From an uncultured Clostridia bacterium (GTDB taxonomy: Bacteria > Bacillota > Clostridia > Christensenellales > Borkfalkiaceae): a DNA stretch of 64,000 bases. The stretch is taken from assembly GCA_934272745.1 (NCBI GenBank), contig CAKQSI010000001.1:46112-110111 (forward strand). Reading direction: 5' to 3'. Under the pieces are notes generated by a model. The model worked only from the letters and a program-made list of their open reading frames with translations, did no database searches and was not told the origin of the DNA. The position numbers were made by a program, and so were the translations under genes. Shown here one piece after another: positions 34,375 to 42,518 of this stretch; position 1 is the stretch's first letter; the number at the start of each line of letters is the position of its first letter.

Positions 34375-35832
34375 TCAGATCCCCTTGATTGCGGGATAAA
34401 ACTTTGCAAAGCGGCGATATTTTTCTTCCAGTCGGGAAACCGAATCCTCCGACGGCAAAATTACCTGTTTTTCGCCGGTAACGCGCTTTGCCGCATCCTC
34501 CACCGAAGCATATGCACCGCAGCCAACCATGGCGAGAATTGCCGCTCCATAGGCGGGTCCCTGCTCGGTTTTGGGGATACGTATGGGCAAATTCAGCACA
34601 TCGGCAAAAATTTTTCGCCAGGTTGCACTCCGCGCGCCGCCGCCGCAAAGACTGACGCTTTCCGGACAAACGCCGCCCTGTTTTGCAATTTCCAGGCAGT
34701 CACGGATGGCAAACGCCACCCCTTCCATCACCGCCCGGCTCATTTCGGCGCGCGTCGTCGTGTGCGACAACCCCAAAAACGCCCCTCGCACGTTTACGTC
34801 GTTATGCGGGCAACGTTCTCCCGAAAGATAGGGCAAAAACAACACTTCCCCGCTGTCTGCAGCGGCGCATTTTCTTTCGTCCGAAGCATAATCGTCGCTT
34901 TCCAAAATTTCTTCCAGCCACCATTTCCGGCAACTTGCCGCCGATAAAATGCAACCCATCCGGTGCCATTTGCCGTTTGCGTGCGCGAACGAATGCAGCG
35001 ATCCTTTTTCATCCGTCCCGAACCTGTCGCTGCAAATGAAAATCGTGCCGCTGGTGCCGACGGAAACGCTGCAATCACCGTTATTGACCGTTCCGGTCCC
35101 GACGGCTGCCGCGGCATTATCCCCCGCGCCGATGACGATTTTTACGTCCGGCGAAAAGCCGAACCGCTCCTGAGCCCACGGCAAAACCGTGCTGACCGCA
35201 GCGAAACTTTCTTTCGGTTCCGGCAGGCAATGTTCCGAAATTTGACATACGTCCAGCATTTTTCGTGACCAGCGCTTGTTTTTTACGTCCAGTAAAAGCG
35301 TCCCGGACGCATCCGAAAAGTCGGTTGCAAAAATGCCGGAAAGAAGATACGCAAGGTAATCTTTCGGCAGCAGAATTTTATCGATCTTTGCAAAGTTTTC
35401 CGGCTCGTGCTTTCGCAGCCACAAAAGTTTCGGCGCGGTGAAACCCGCAAACGCGATGTTTCCCGTACACTCTAACAACGTTTTTTTGCCTATAACGTCG
35501 TTTAAGTAGGCGGTTTCCTCCTCCGTCCTGCCGTCGTTCCACAAAATGCAGGGACGAATCACTCTGCCGCTTTTGTCCAACGCAACCAGTCCGTGCATCT
35601 GTCCGCCGAAAGAAATGCCGCGAACAGTCTTTCCCGCACCGCCGGAAGTCAGACTCTCCAACACGAAAAGCAGCGCGGTTTTCCAATCTTCCGGACTTTG
35701 TTCCGTCCAGCCGGGCTGCGGATAGCGGACGTCATATGCGGCGGAAGCCTCTTTCAGGAGTTCTCCGTCCTCCCGCACCAACAGTCCCTTGAGCGACGAA
35801 GTGCCGAGATCGATCCCGATATAAGTATTCAT
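34375..35832 (-). CDS. xylB: Xylulokinase
   Basis: A 485-residue FGGY kinase. The start MNTYIGIDLGTSSLKG has GGAGG ahead of it; a start six codons earlier lacks one. It has the substrate segment SFGGQMHGLVALD and ILWNDGRTEEE, the middle VIGAGDNAAAAVGTGTVNNG, and the FGGY-type ATP-site segment LCGGGARSATWRKIFADVL. These are typical of XylB, which makes xylulose 5-phosphate for the pentose-phosphate pathway. It is the last gene of the operon starting at pfkB. The D-lyxose isomerase of the same operon would supply D-xylulose, so the pair form a plausible lyxose pathway. Confidence 0.93.
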   Translation of the reverse strand: MNTYIGIDLGTSSLKGLLVREDGELLKEASAAYDVRYPQPGWTEQSPEDWKTALLFVLESLTSGGAGKTVRGISFGGQMHGLVALDKSGRVIRPCILWNDGRTEEETAYLNDVIGKKTLLECTGNIAFAGFTAPKLLWLRKHEPENFAKIDKILLPKDYLAYLLSGIFATDFSDASGTLLLDVKNKRWSRKMLDVCQISEHCLPEPKESFAAVSTVLPWAQERFGFSPDVKIVIGAGDNAAAAVGTGTVNNGDCSVSVGTSGTIFICSDRFGTDEKGSLHSFAHANGKWHRMGCILSAASCRKWWLEEILESDDYASDERKCAAADSGEVLFLPYLSGERCPHNDVNVRGAFLGLSHTTTRAEMSRAVMEGVAFAIRDCLEIAKQGGVCPESVSLCGGGARSATWRKIFADVLNLPIRIPKTEQGPAYGAAILAMVGCGAYASVEDAAKRVTGEKQVILPSEDSVSRLEEKYRRFAKFYPAIKGI

Positions 35833-35900
35833 AACACACCTCCAAAACAAGGCGGTTGCCTGTTTTTTAGTATAACGCTTGCACGAATTTCGGCACTACG

Positions 35901-37424
35901 TCAGCGCATTTGCGACACATGCAGATCTTCCACCTTGCCGGACGCGTCTTCAAAATACGCGCCGAACCGGTTGGGATCGATACTCTCTCCCGATCTCCAG
36001 GACGAAACGTAAATGCCGTTTAAGTACAATTCGAAAAATTCGCGTCGAACCAAAAGCAAAAGACGGACGGTTTCCGGAATTTCCGCTTTTTGGTACAAAT
36101 CGCCCACAAACACCAGGTTCGGACCCCATCCGTCCTTGACAAAGCCGAATTCCACCCTGCCGCGTTTACGGTTGACAAAAACGCCCGGTCGTTTTCCGTC
36201 CGACGTGCCAAAATATACGCCGGCACCTTCCCCATCGGCGATCGTCAGAGCCGCCGTTACGATTCTGCCGTCCGACAGGTCGGAAAGCCCGCCGCCCACG
36301 CTTCCGGAAAGAGGCATACCTTCCAAAGCCGCAGACGTGCCGAGATTTTCAAACCGCAGGGCGTTTTTCTCGGCAAAAAACCGCATAGGAGGAAGTTTTC
36401 CCACGTTTTTGACAAGCGCAGCGCCCTGAAAATACGACTGCCCCGCCAGCTCTTTTCCGAACAAAACGTCGTTGACCGGATTGTATTTCAGGCGCAGACG
36501 ATAAGGGCTTTCTTCCTCTAAAAGCTTTACCGTACCGACCCAACCGTCCGGTCCGTTATCTCCCCAGATATGGTAATACCAGGTCTGATCGCCGACTTTA
36601 AGCGGTCTGCCGACGGTGACCATGCTGACTTTTTCGTTATTGCGGGTGCCTTGCAGCATAAAATCTCCGTCCGGCAGACGATAAGGTCCCGTAAGGCTGT
36701 CTGCCGTAACGTAAAAGGTGCCGCCGCTCATATCTTCGGAAAGACTGTCGAACCGGAAGCCGAGATAACTGGACGTACAGAAAAGCACATAATGCCTGCC
36801 ATTCAGTTCCACATGCTCCGGCACCTCGAACGCGGGGAACGCGTCCGTATCCGGAAAGGCATTCGGCAAGCATCGCCAATGCAAGCCGTCCTCGCTTGTC
36901 AAAAGCCCCAAAGAACCGCTTTTGTTCGGCAGTTTGTTCTGCAACGTGTTGGAAGTGACGAAGCCGTAATAAGGCGCGCCTTTGTCTTCCGTCGCGTCCA
37001 CGATCCCCACCGAATCCCACCGGGGAATGGTGTTGGAAATATCGTCCGGCTTGTCCATATAATACACGCCGTCCGGCCGGCATACCGCCCCTTCGATGCG
37101 CTTCCAGTTCAGAAGATCTTTGCTTTCGGCAAAATAGACGCGCTGCGTGCCTTTGGGCTTTTCTTCGGAAAAATTCATCAGATAGCGATCGCCGATCTTT
37201 TGAATCATGCCGGTGCCGATCCATTCCGCCTCCGGACTTTTTTCAAGCACTCTGCCATATTCTTTCCAATGAACGCAATCGTCGGAAATCGCCAGATTGA
37301 TGCCCTCCCAGCCGCTTTTCCCTAACAGTTCTTTACGCAAACTGAGGTGGTAGAGATAATATTTCCCCTCGCGGTGCAAGATCCAGCAGTCCCAGAGTTT
37401 GTAATTTTCGGGTGTAAAAAGCAT
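35901..37424 (-). CDS. GH32-like five-bladed beta-propeller hydrolase
   Basis: A 507-residue cytoplasmic protein (no signal peptide). The first ~320 residues look like a clan GH-J beta-propeller: LWDCWILHREGKYYLYHL with a possible nucleophile Asp12, then IGTGMIQKIGDRYLMNFSEE, WDSVGIVDATED and FEVPEHVELNGRHYVLFCTS with a possible acid Glu. The C-terminal ~170 residues resemble the GH32 beta-sandwich. The usual NDPNG, RDP and EC motifs are changed, so the substrate may not be a fructan. GGAGG precedes the ATG. It lies between the mutarotase-like gene and xylB and is therefore expected to release a sugar inside the cell. Confidence 0.72.
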   Translation of the reverse strand: MLFTPENYKLWDCWILHREGKYYLYHLSLRKELLGKSGWEGINLAISDDCVHWKEYGRVLEKSPEAEWIGTGMIQKIGDRYLMNFSEEKPKGTQRVYFAESKDLLNWKRIEGAVCRPDGVYYMDKPDDISNTIPRWDSVGIVDATEDKGAPYYGFVTSNTLQNKLPNKSGSLGLLTSEDGLHWRCLPNAFPDTDAFPAFEVPEHVELNGRHYVLFCTSSYLGFRFDSLSEDMSGGTFYVTADSLTGPYRLPDGDFMLQGTRNNEKVSMVTVGRPLKVGDQTWYYHIWGDNGPDGWVGTVKLLEEESPYRLRLKYNPVNDVLFGKELAGQSYFQGAALVKNVGKLPPMRFFAEKNALRFENLGTSAALEGMPLSGSVGGGLSDLSDGRIVTAALTIADGEGAGVYFGTSDGKRPGVFVNRKRGRVEFGFVKDGWGPNLVFVGDLYQKAEIPETVRLLLLVRREFFELYLNGIYVSSWRSGESIDPNRFGAYFEDASGKVEDLHVSQMR

Positions 37425-37436
37425 GCGTACCTCCGG

Positions 37437-38351
37437 TTATAAATCTTCCAGCCCGAGTTCGACCGTCTGCCTGACGGCGGCTCCCGCCGCAAGATCGCGG
37501 TAGCGGAATTCCCCGTCCAGAAAAGTAGTGGCGGGTTCCAGCCCCAAAGCGTAATCGCCGCTCGCCATGCTTTTCCATTCCACAAAACAGGGCAGGCTGT
37601 CGCCGGAATAGGAAAGCGTGGCTTTGATGCCGCTGTCCGGACTTTCGGCAACGACATGCGGCGTTTTCAGCGTATGAAAATAAACAAATTCAAACAGATT
37701 ATCTTCCGGCGGCTGCATTTTTTTGCAGCTTTCGGCATGCCGCGCCGCAATTTCCGTGCGGGAACGCGTACTTTCGGCGTCGAAACAAAGCGTCGTGTTT
37801 TCGGTCAGGAAGGGATAGCCGAAATTGACGTGGTACAACATACAGTATTTTTCCGTCCGGAATCCGCGGTTTTGCAGCTCGTCTTCCACACGAATAACCG
37901 CAACGTCATGCGGCAGGGTGATCGTCCTTTTCAGGCAAAGATCTGCGCCGAACAGTTCGGTAAAGCGGACTTTTCCCTGCACGATAAGATCGCCCTCTTC
38001 CGTCACTTCGGCGCGCAGGACGGTTGCCGGAATGTTGTGCATCGAACCGTGCAACGGAAATCCCTCCCGGTCGCCCACGCTTTCCGGTCCGCAGGTATAA
38101 AGCATGCCTCCGCAAAACGCGCGGGAAAACTTTGTTGCGCAACCATCGTACCCGTTTTTGGTGAGAAAACTGACGTTTCTGCCGCGATAGCATACCTGCC
38201 CGACGTCCAGCGCCTTACTTTCCAGAACGTCCGCAGTCAAGAACCGGTTGTGCAGGCGAAGGACGGGCATTCCGTCCCCTTTCCCGCCGCAAAGGCGCAC
38301 GCGGTCGATGCCGACGATCTGCGAAAGATTCCCCAGATAGCGTGCGTCCAC
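37437..38351 (-). CDS. DUF4432 family, aldose 1-epimerase-like
   Basis: A 304-residue protein of the galactose-mutarotase superfamily: LHNRFLTADVLESKALDVGQ near the start, CGGMLYTCGPESVGD and PLHGSMHNIPA in the middle with a conserved histidine, and YHVNFGYPFL later. Members of DUF4432 are thought to interconvert sugar anomers or bind sugars. It lies two bases after the lyxose isomerase and 12 bases before the GH32-like gene. An anomerase feeding the isomerase is a sensible role but not shown. Confidence 0.82.
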   Translation of the reverse strand: MDARYLGNLSQIVGIDRVRLCGGKGDGMPVLRLHNRFLTADVLESKALDVGQVCYRGRNVSFLTKNGYDGCATKFSRAFCGGMLYTCGPESVGDREGFPLHGSMHNIPATVLRAEVTEEGDLIVQGKVRFTELFGADLCLKRTITLPHDVAVIRVEDELQNRGFRTEKYCMLYHVNFGYPFLTENTTLCFDAESTRSRTEIAARHAESCKKMQPPEDNLFEFVYFHTLKTPHVVAESPDSGIKATLSYSGDSLPCFVEWKSMASGDYALGLEPATTFLDGEFRYRDLAAGAAVRQTVELGLEDL

Positions 38352-38353
38352 GA

Positions 38354-38881
38354 TTATTCCACCTTAGGCGCGCGGACGATGTTTTTATCGGTAAACACGT
38401 CGGTTTCGTCCGTGCTGTGGGTGGAAAACTCCGAAACGACGGCGCCTTCCGCCCCGGCGCGGAACCAATGCCAGGTACGCGGATGAATGGTATACTGCTG
38501 CCCGGGATGCAGAACGACCTCATGGAACACAGTCACGTCCGTTGCGGGGAGGTCGATATTTTCCACGTTGCGCTCCCCCGTCACATACAGATGCACCACG
38601 CCGTAGCGCACGCGGAAGGTTTCTTCCTTGCCCGGCTGCCCGTTGGTTTCGACATGCATATGCTCGGGGCAGGTCTGGTGCGGAAACAGCACCATTTCTT
38701 TGGCGCAGACGCGGTCGGTATTGACGTAAGTTACGATTTCCAGCCCCACGTTGTCCAGTTTTCCGAGCCCGAAGTCCGCAACTTCCACATTTTGCTTTTC
38801 CTCTTCGGTTAGCACGATGTGCGCCTTTTCGTACATTGCAAGCGCGCGGGTCACCGCCTGCAGATATTCTGCCTTTTTCAT
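38354..38881 (-). CDS. D-lyxose / D-mannose isomerase
   Basis: A 175-residue cupin-type sugar isomerase. Metal ligands are His74 and His76 in TCPEHMHVETNG, Glu87 in GKEETFRV and His138 in HPRTWHWF. The segments VADFGLGKLDNVGLEIVTYV and AVVSEFSTHSTDETDVFTD fit the D-lyxose ketol-isomerase family, which converts D-lyxose to D-xylulose and often D-mannose to D-fructose. With xylB in the same operon the first reaction makes sense. With the GH38 alpha-mannosidase and the PfkB kinase nearby, the mannose-fructose reaction does too. It is 12 bases after the aldolase gene. Confidence 0.87.
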   Translation of the reverse strand: MKKAEYLQAVTRALAMYEKAHIVLTEEEKQNVEVADFGLGKLDNVGLEIVTYVNTDRVCAKEMVLFPHQTCPEHMHVETNGQPGKEETFRVRYGVVHLYVTGERNVENIDLPATDVTVFHEVVLHPGQQYTIHPRTWHWFRAGAEGAVVSEFSTHSTDETDVFTDKNIVRAPKVE

Positions 38882-38893
38882 AATTATCCCCCT

Positions 38894-39724
38894 TTACGCC
38901 TTGTTTGCGGAACCGAAAATATCCATTTTTTCCGCAACGGCTTTTTTAATTTCTTCTACTTTACGGTTTCTCGCGTTCAGATAATCGACTCCGTTTTCTG
39001 CGGCGTATTTCATCGCGCGCGAACCGGCAAGACACAGATCGGTAAAAATATTCACCTTGGAAATGCCGTGCCGGATAGAATTTTGAAAGTCTTCCTTGCT
39101 CAGTCCGCTGCCTCCGTGCAGCACCAGCGGCGCGGGAACGGCGTTTTTGATTTCGGTTATGCGGTCGAAATTCAGCACAGGCTTGGTTTTGTATTCCCCG
39201 TGCGCCGTACCGACGGCAATGGCAAGCGCGTCCACGCTTGTGGCGTTGAAATAGGTCACGGCTTCTTCTACCGTCGTATAACGATCGGCTTCGTCTTTGA
39301 CGCCGGCATTGCCGACGTGCCCGATCTCTCCCTCGACCGTCGCGCCGAACGCGTGCGCGATCCTGACAATCTCCGCGGTTTCTGCAACGTTCTGCGCGTA
39401 AGGCTTTGCGGAACCGTCGAACATGATCGACGAAAAGCCCAGCCGAAGCGCCTCCATGCACCGTTCAAAGGTCAGACCGTGGTCGTAATGCACCACGACG
39501 GGCACGCTTGCGGCTTTTGCGCGGGCGATGACCGACGGCGCGATGAGAGAAAGTTCGCCGTACGGCAGCAACACTTCCGCCGTGCCGATAATGACGGGGG
39601 AACGTTTTTCTTCCGCGGTTTCGATTACCGCCTGCAGCATATCGGTATCCGTGGTGTTGAAAAGTCCCACGGCGTACCCTTCTTTTTGGGCTTTTTGCAA
39701 TACTTCGATCAGATTGACTAACAT
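38894..39724 (-). CDS. Class II ketose-(bis)phosphate aldolase
   Basis: A 276-residue class II aldolase of the FbaA/GatY/KbaY type. Zinc ligands are in VVVHYDHG, VEGEIGHVGN and LVLHGGSGL; the second includes a catalytic-loop histidine. The end VNIFTDLCLAGSRAMKYAAE binds phosphate. These enzymes cleave fructose 1,6-bisphosphate, tagatose 1,6-bisphosphate or ketose 1-phosphates into dihydroxyacetone phosphate and an aldehyde. AAGGAG precedes the ATG. It follows the PfkB kinase by 132 bases in the same direction, so the two probably act in series on one sugar. Which ketose phosphate is used cannot be told. Confidence 0.9.
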   Translation of the reverse strand: MLVNLIEVLQKAQKEGYAVGLFNTTDTDMLQAVIETAEEKRSPVIIGTAEVLLPYGELSLIAPSVIARAKAASVPVVVHYDHGLTFERCMEALRLGFSSIMFDGSAKPYAQNVAETAEIVRIAHAFGATVEGEIGHVGNAGVKDEADRYTTVEEAVTYFNATSVDALAIAVGTAHGEYKTKPVLNFDRITEIKNAVPAPLVLHGGSGLSKEDFQNSIRHGISKVNIFTDLCLAGSRAMKYAAENGVDYLNARNRKVEEIKKAVAEKMDIFGSANKA

Positions 39725-39856
39725 ATCTTTTTCTCCTTATAATCCTCCGGATTTCGCTTTGGCGGGCGCTTTCCTTTCCCGGCAAGCCGGGGAAATTATT
39801 CACCCGGTACAGGGTAAAAATCGCTCTCCCGGCGCGGCAGGGAAACGATTCCCCGC

Positions 39857-40813
39857 TCACCCTTTTCTTTTCAAGTCTTTACAGACGGCTTTGACTTCTT
39901 CCGCCGTACACAGCCCGCCGACCGCGTCCGCGCTTCTGAGCGAAGCCACCGCCACGGAAGAGGCGAATTGCAGCAGCGAAAGGTCGTCCATGTCGTTGTA
40001 GATCCCGACAAGGGCGCCCGCGCAGAACGCGTCCCCCGCGCCCGTCGTCCCCTTGATAAACCCTTGCGGCAGATCGTACGACGGCAGCCGCGTTACGCCG
40101 CGTTCGGAAGCGCAGACCGCAACTTCGGGTTTGTGAATAATCACCCGTTCGGCTACGCCTCTCTTTTTCAGCAGCGCCGCCATTTCGCCTGCGTCGCTTT
40201 CTTTTTCCATACCGAGCAGCCGGGAAGCCTCGATTTCGTTGATAATGAGGTTGTCCACATAGGGTAGCAAAGGCAATACCCCTTGGTAACTGACGTTGTC
40301 CCGACTGACCAGATCGACGGACGTGCGGATACCGCTCTCCTTTGCCTTTTTCAGCAGCAGCAAACCGTCGCCGCCGTCCATTTTGTCCAGCAACAAAAAA
40401 TAACCGAGGTGCAGCATTTTTGCGCCGAACGCCTTAAGATCGACGTCCTCCGCACCGAAATGCGCGTTCGCGCCGTTGTAGGTAAAAAACGTCCTTTCGC
40501 CGCCCTCCACACTCATAACCAGCGTAAAACTGGTACCGTGCCGCGTATCGTCTTTCATTCCGCCGACGTCCACGCCGGAAGAAGCCAGCCGCTGCTTTAC
40601 GTAATCGCCGTCCGCGTCCTTTCCCACTCTGCCGCAGGCGTATACGGCAAGGTCGGGACAAAGGGCTTTTAAATCCAGCGCCACGTTCGGCACGCAGCCG
40701 CCCACCGATTGCGAATACCCGGAAACGGGCGACAGTTCCCCTGCCGTAGGATAATGCGGAATGCTGTAAATTTTATCGACCAGCGTACTGCCGGCAACGA
40801 TAATTCCTTTCAT
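39857..40813 (-). CDS. PfkB family carbohydrate kinase
   Basis: A 318-residue ribokinase-fold kinase. It starts MKGIIVAGSTLVDKIYSIPH, has the substrate-site SVGGCVPNVALDL and the PfkB signature GFIKGTTGAGDAFCAGALVG with the catalytic aspartate in GAGD. Relatives phosphorylate fructose, ribose, tagatose 6-phosphate or nucleosides. It is the first gene of the operon whose promoter carries the TGACAACGTTGTCA operator. Next to a class II aldolase it may make the ketose phosphate that the aldolase cuts. Exact sugar unknown. Confidence 0.9.
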   Translation of the reverse strand: MKGIIVAGSTLVDKIYSIPHYPTAGELSPVSGYSQSVGGCVPNVALDLKALCPDLAVYACGRVGKDADGDYVKQRLASSGVDVGGMKDDTRHGTSFTLVMSVEGGERTFFTYNGANAHFGAEDVDLKAFGAKMLHLGYFLLLDKMDGGDGLLLLKKAKESGIRTSVDLVSRDNVSYQGVLPLLPYVDNLIINEIEASRLLGMEKESDAGEMAALLKKRGVAERVIIHKPEVAVCASERGVTRLPSYDLPQGFIKGTTGAGDAFCAGALVGIYNDMDDLSLLQFASSVAVASLRSADAVGGLCTAEEVKAVCKDLKRKG

Positions 40814-41067
40814 ATATGCTCCTTTTTCCGGACAATCGCCCGAAAACGTCTTCTGTTTACCAAAAATTCCGGAGGTTTCTTTTCCCGGCAGCGTCGGAAA
40901 AGCCTTTCCTTCCGCGATAGATGACGGCGCTTTTGCGATAGACGACGGCGCCCGCCTCTATCCCGCCGCGGCGGAACCCTTTCTTCTCCGCGTAGCGAAA
41001 CGCATTCTTCCCCGCGCCGAAGAAAGTATCTCTTGGAAAGCAAAATAATTCCTTTTTCCGATAACGT

Positions 41068-41081
41068 TGACAACGTTGTCA
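41068..41081. promoter_or_regulatory. Operator at the pfkB operon promoter
   Basis: TGACAACGTTGTCA is a perfect 14-bp palindrome just downstream of the -10 of the minus-strand promoter, a position where a bound repressor blocks transcription. A further half-site (ATAACGTT) abuts it. Confidence 0.85.
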
Positions 41082-41093
41082 TATTGCAGAAGA

Positions 41094-41122
41094 AGTATAA
41101 CATAAAAGCTTGCGCCTGTCAA
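41094..41122 (-). promoter_or_regulatory. Promoter of pfkB-aldolase-lyxose isomerase-GH32-xylB
   Basis: TTGACA, 17 bases, TATACT on the minus strand, with the operator 12 bases downstream of the -10. The leader is about 270 bases long. Confidence 0.85.
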
Positions 41123-41164
41123 TATGATGGAAAAATAATTCATAAAATTTTTTGTAAAAACTCC

Positions 41165-41340
41165 CTGTCCGGCATGCGGCGCTTCTTCCGCAAAGGCAGA
41201 GCAAAAAGACGCGTTTCGGGATTTTCGGGCAAACGAGAAATCCGCTGTCCGGCATGCGGCGCTTCTTCCGCAAAGGCAGAGCAAAAAGACGCGTTTCGGA
41301 CTTTTCGGGCGTGCGAGAAATCCGCTGTCCGGCATGCGGC
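41165..41340. repeat. 80-bp tandem repeat, 2.2 copies
   Basis: Units begin at 41165, 41245 and 41325 with CTGTCCGGCATGCGGCG and run 80 bases before repeating. The first two differ at only a few positions. Shared parts include GCAAAGGCAGAGCAAAAAGA and GCGTTTCGG. The array lies between the divergent pfkB and lacI promoters. The unit length is not a multiple of three and no frame across it has a ribosome site. Confidence 0.9.
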
Positions 41341-41450
41341 GAACGGGTTTGCGCGGACGCTTGGGGAACAAAATTCCTATGATAAAGGGACGGAATCTCT
41401 ATATAAAAGCGATTCCGCCCATGAGGCGGACAGGCGGAAATAAAAATTTA

Positions 41451-41464
41451 TGACAACGATTTCA
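41451..41464. promoter_or_regulatory. Operator-like site upstream of the lacI promoter
   Basis: TGACAACGATTTCA matches the TGACAACGTTGTCA palindrome at 12 of 14 positions, six bases before the lacI -35. A further half-site, TGACAACG, overlaps the -35 itself. Autoregulation is likely. Confidence 0.6.
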
Positions 41465-41470
41465 AACCGG

Positions 41471-41499
41471 TTGACAACGCAGCCCCCGGAGATTATAAT
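41471..41499 (+). promoter_or_regulatory. Promoter of lacI-GH38
   Basis: TTGACA, 17 bases, TATAAT, about 40 bases before the lacI start codon. Confidence 0.88.
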
Positions 41500-41540
41500 A
41501 GGATTATACTATCGTTATTTTAATTGAGGAGTGTGCGTCC

Positions 41541-42518
41541 ATGTCGTCTTTGATTGATGTCGCAAAACTTGCCGGAGTATCTCCGTCCACCATATCGAGG
41601 TACATCCGCAACGCCTGTAACGTTTCGGACGACAAAAAGGAACGTATCAAAAGCGCCATCGCGCAGCTCGGCTACGTTCCCAACATCAACGCAAGCATCT
41701 TAAAAAGCAATCGCTCCAACCTGGTAGGGCTGCTGCTCCCCGGCGAACACAATATGTTCTTTTCGCTGCTCATCAACCGCCTGTATCAATCCCTGACCGG
41801 CAAGCAGATCATCGTTTTATATTACAAAGATTCCAGACACGTCAAAGAAGGCGTGCAGACTCTGCTGTCGCTGAAAGTTTCGGCGATTCTGTTTATTCCG
41901 GTCAAACATTCGGACACCATCACCAACATGGCGGATAACAGCGACTGCTATTTTCTGCAGCTGTTTGTAGACAGTTTCCCGCAGTTCGACTCCTTGACCA
42001 TCAACGATAATCTCGGCACCTACCTCGCCACGAAAGAGTTGCTTGACGCCGGACATCGCAACATCTTGCTGATCGACAAAAACAACGACGTTTTCGACGA
42101 ACGACTGAAAGGCTACAAGCGCGCTTTTTCGGACAGCGGGCTTGCGTTCGATCCCGGAAACGTGTTAAGTCTGCAGGAGGAAAGCGAGTTTGGCGCCGCC
42201 CTTATGACGCGCTGGCAGAAAAACCGCCCCACCGCCATTATCGCGGTTACCGAAGTACTGAGCCAGGAATGCTGCCGCATTTTACAGGAAAACCGCATTT
42301 CTATCCCGGACGACGTGTCGTTTATCACTTACGACGACAGCAAATGGGCAAAGCTTTGCCGCTATACCGCCGTCTGCCAGCCGCTGGAAGAGGTGGTTTC
42401 CACCATCAACCGTTTCGTTACAAAAGCGGAAACCAAATCGCAGGAATCCCCCGAAAAAATCGTCATCGACCCCATCATCGTCGAAAGACAATCCGTAAAG
42501 AAAAACGAGGAATTATGA
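41541..42518 (+). CDS. LacI-family transcriptional regulator
   Basis: A 325-residue LacI-type regulator. The N-terminal helix-turn-helix is IDVAKLAGVSPSTISRYIRN (residues 5-24), the hinge region follows near 45-58, and a periplasmic-binding-protein-like sensor domain makes up the rest (NLVGLLLPGEHNMFFSLLIN, DVSFITYDDSKWAKLCRYTA). GAGGAG precedes the ATG. It overlaps the GH38 gene by four bases and is divergent from pfkB. The repeated operator TGACAACGTTGTCA around the locus is the natural target; the inducer is presumably a sugar released from the imported glycan. Confidence 0.95.
   Translation: MSSLIDVAKLAGVSPSTISRYIRNACNVSDDKKERIKSAIAQLGYVPNINASILKSNRSNLVGLLLPGEHNMFFSLLINRLYQSLTGKQIIVLYYKDSRHVKEGVQTLLSLKVSAILFIPVKHSDTITNMADNSDCYFLQLFVDSFPQFDSLTINDNLGTYLATKELLDAGHRNILLIDKNNDVFDERLKGYKRAFSDSGLAFDPGNVLSLQEESEFGAALMTRWQKNRPTAIIAVTEVLSQECCRILQENRISIPDDVSFITYDDSKWAKLCRYTAVCQPLEEVVSTINRFVTKAETKSQESPEKIVIDPIIVERQSVKKNEEL

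Noticed and set aside
41165..41340. CRISPR array
   Set aside because: The repeat is 80 bp with no spacers between units, only 2.2 copies, and there are no cas genes in the window.
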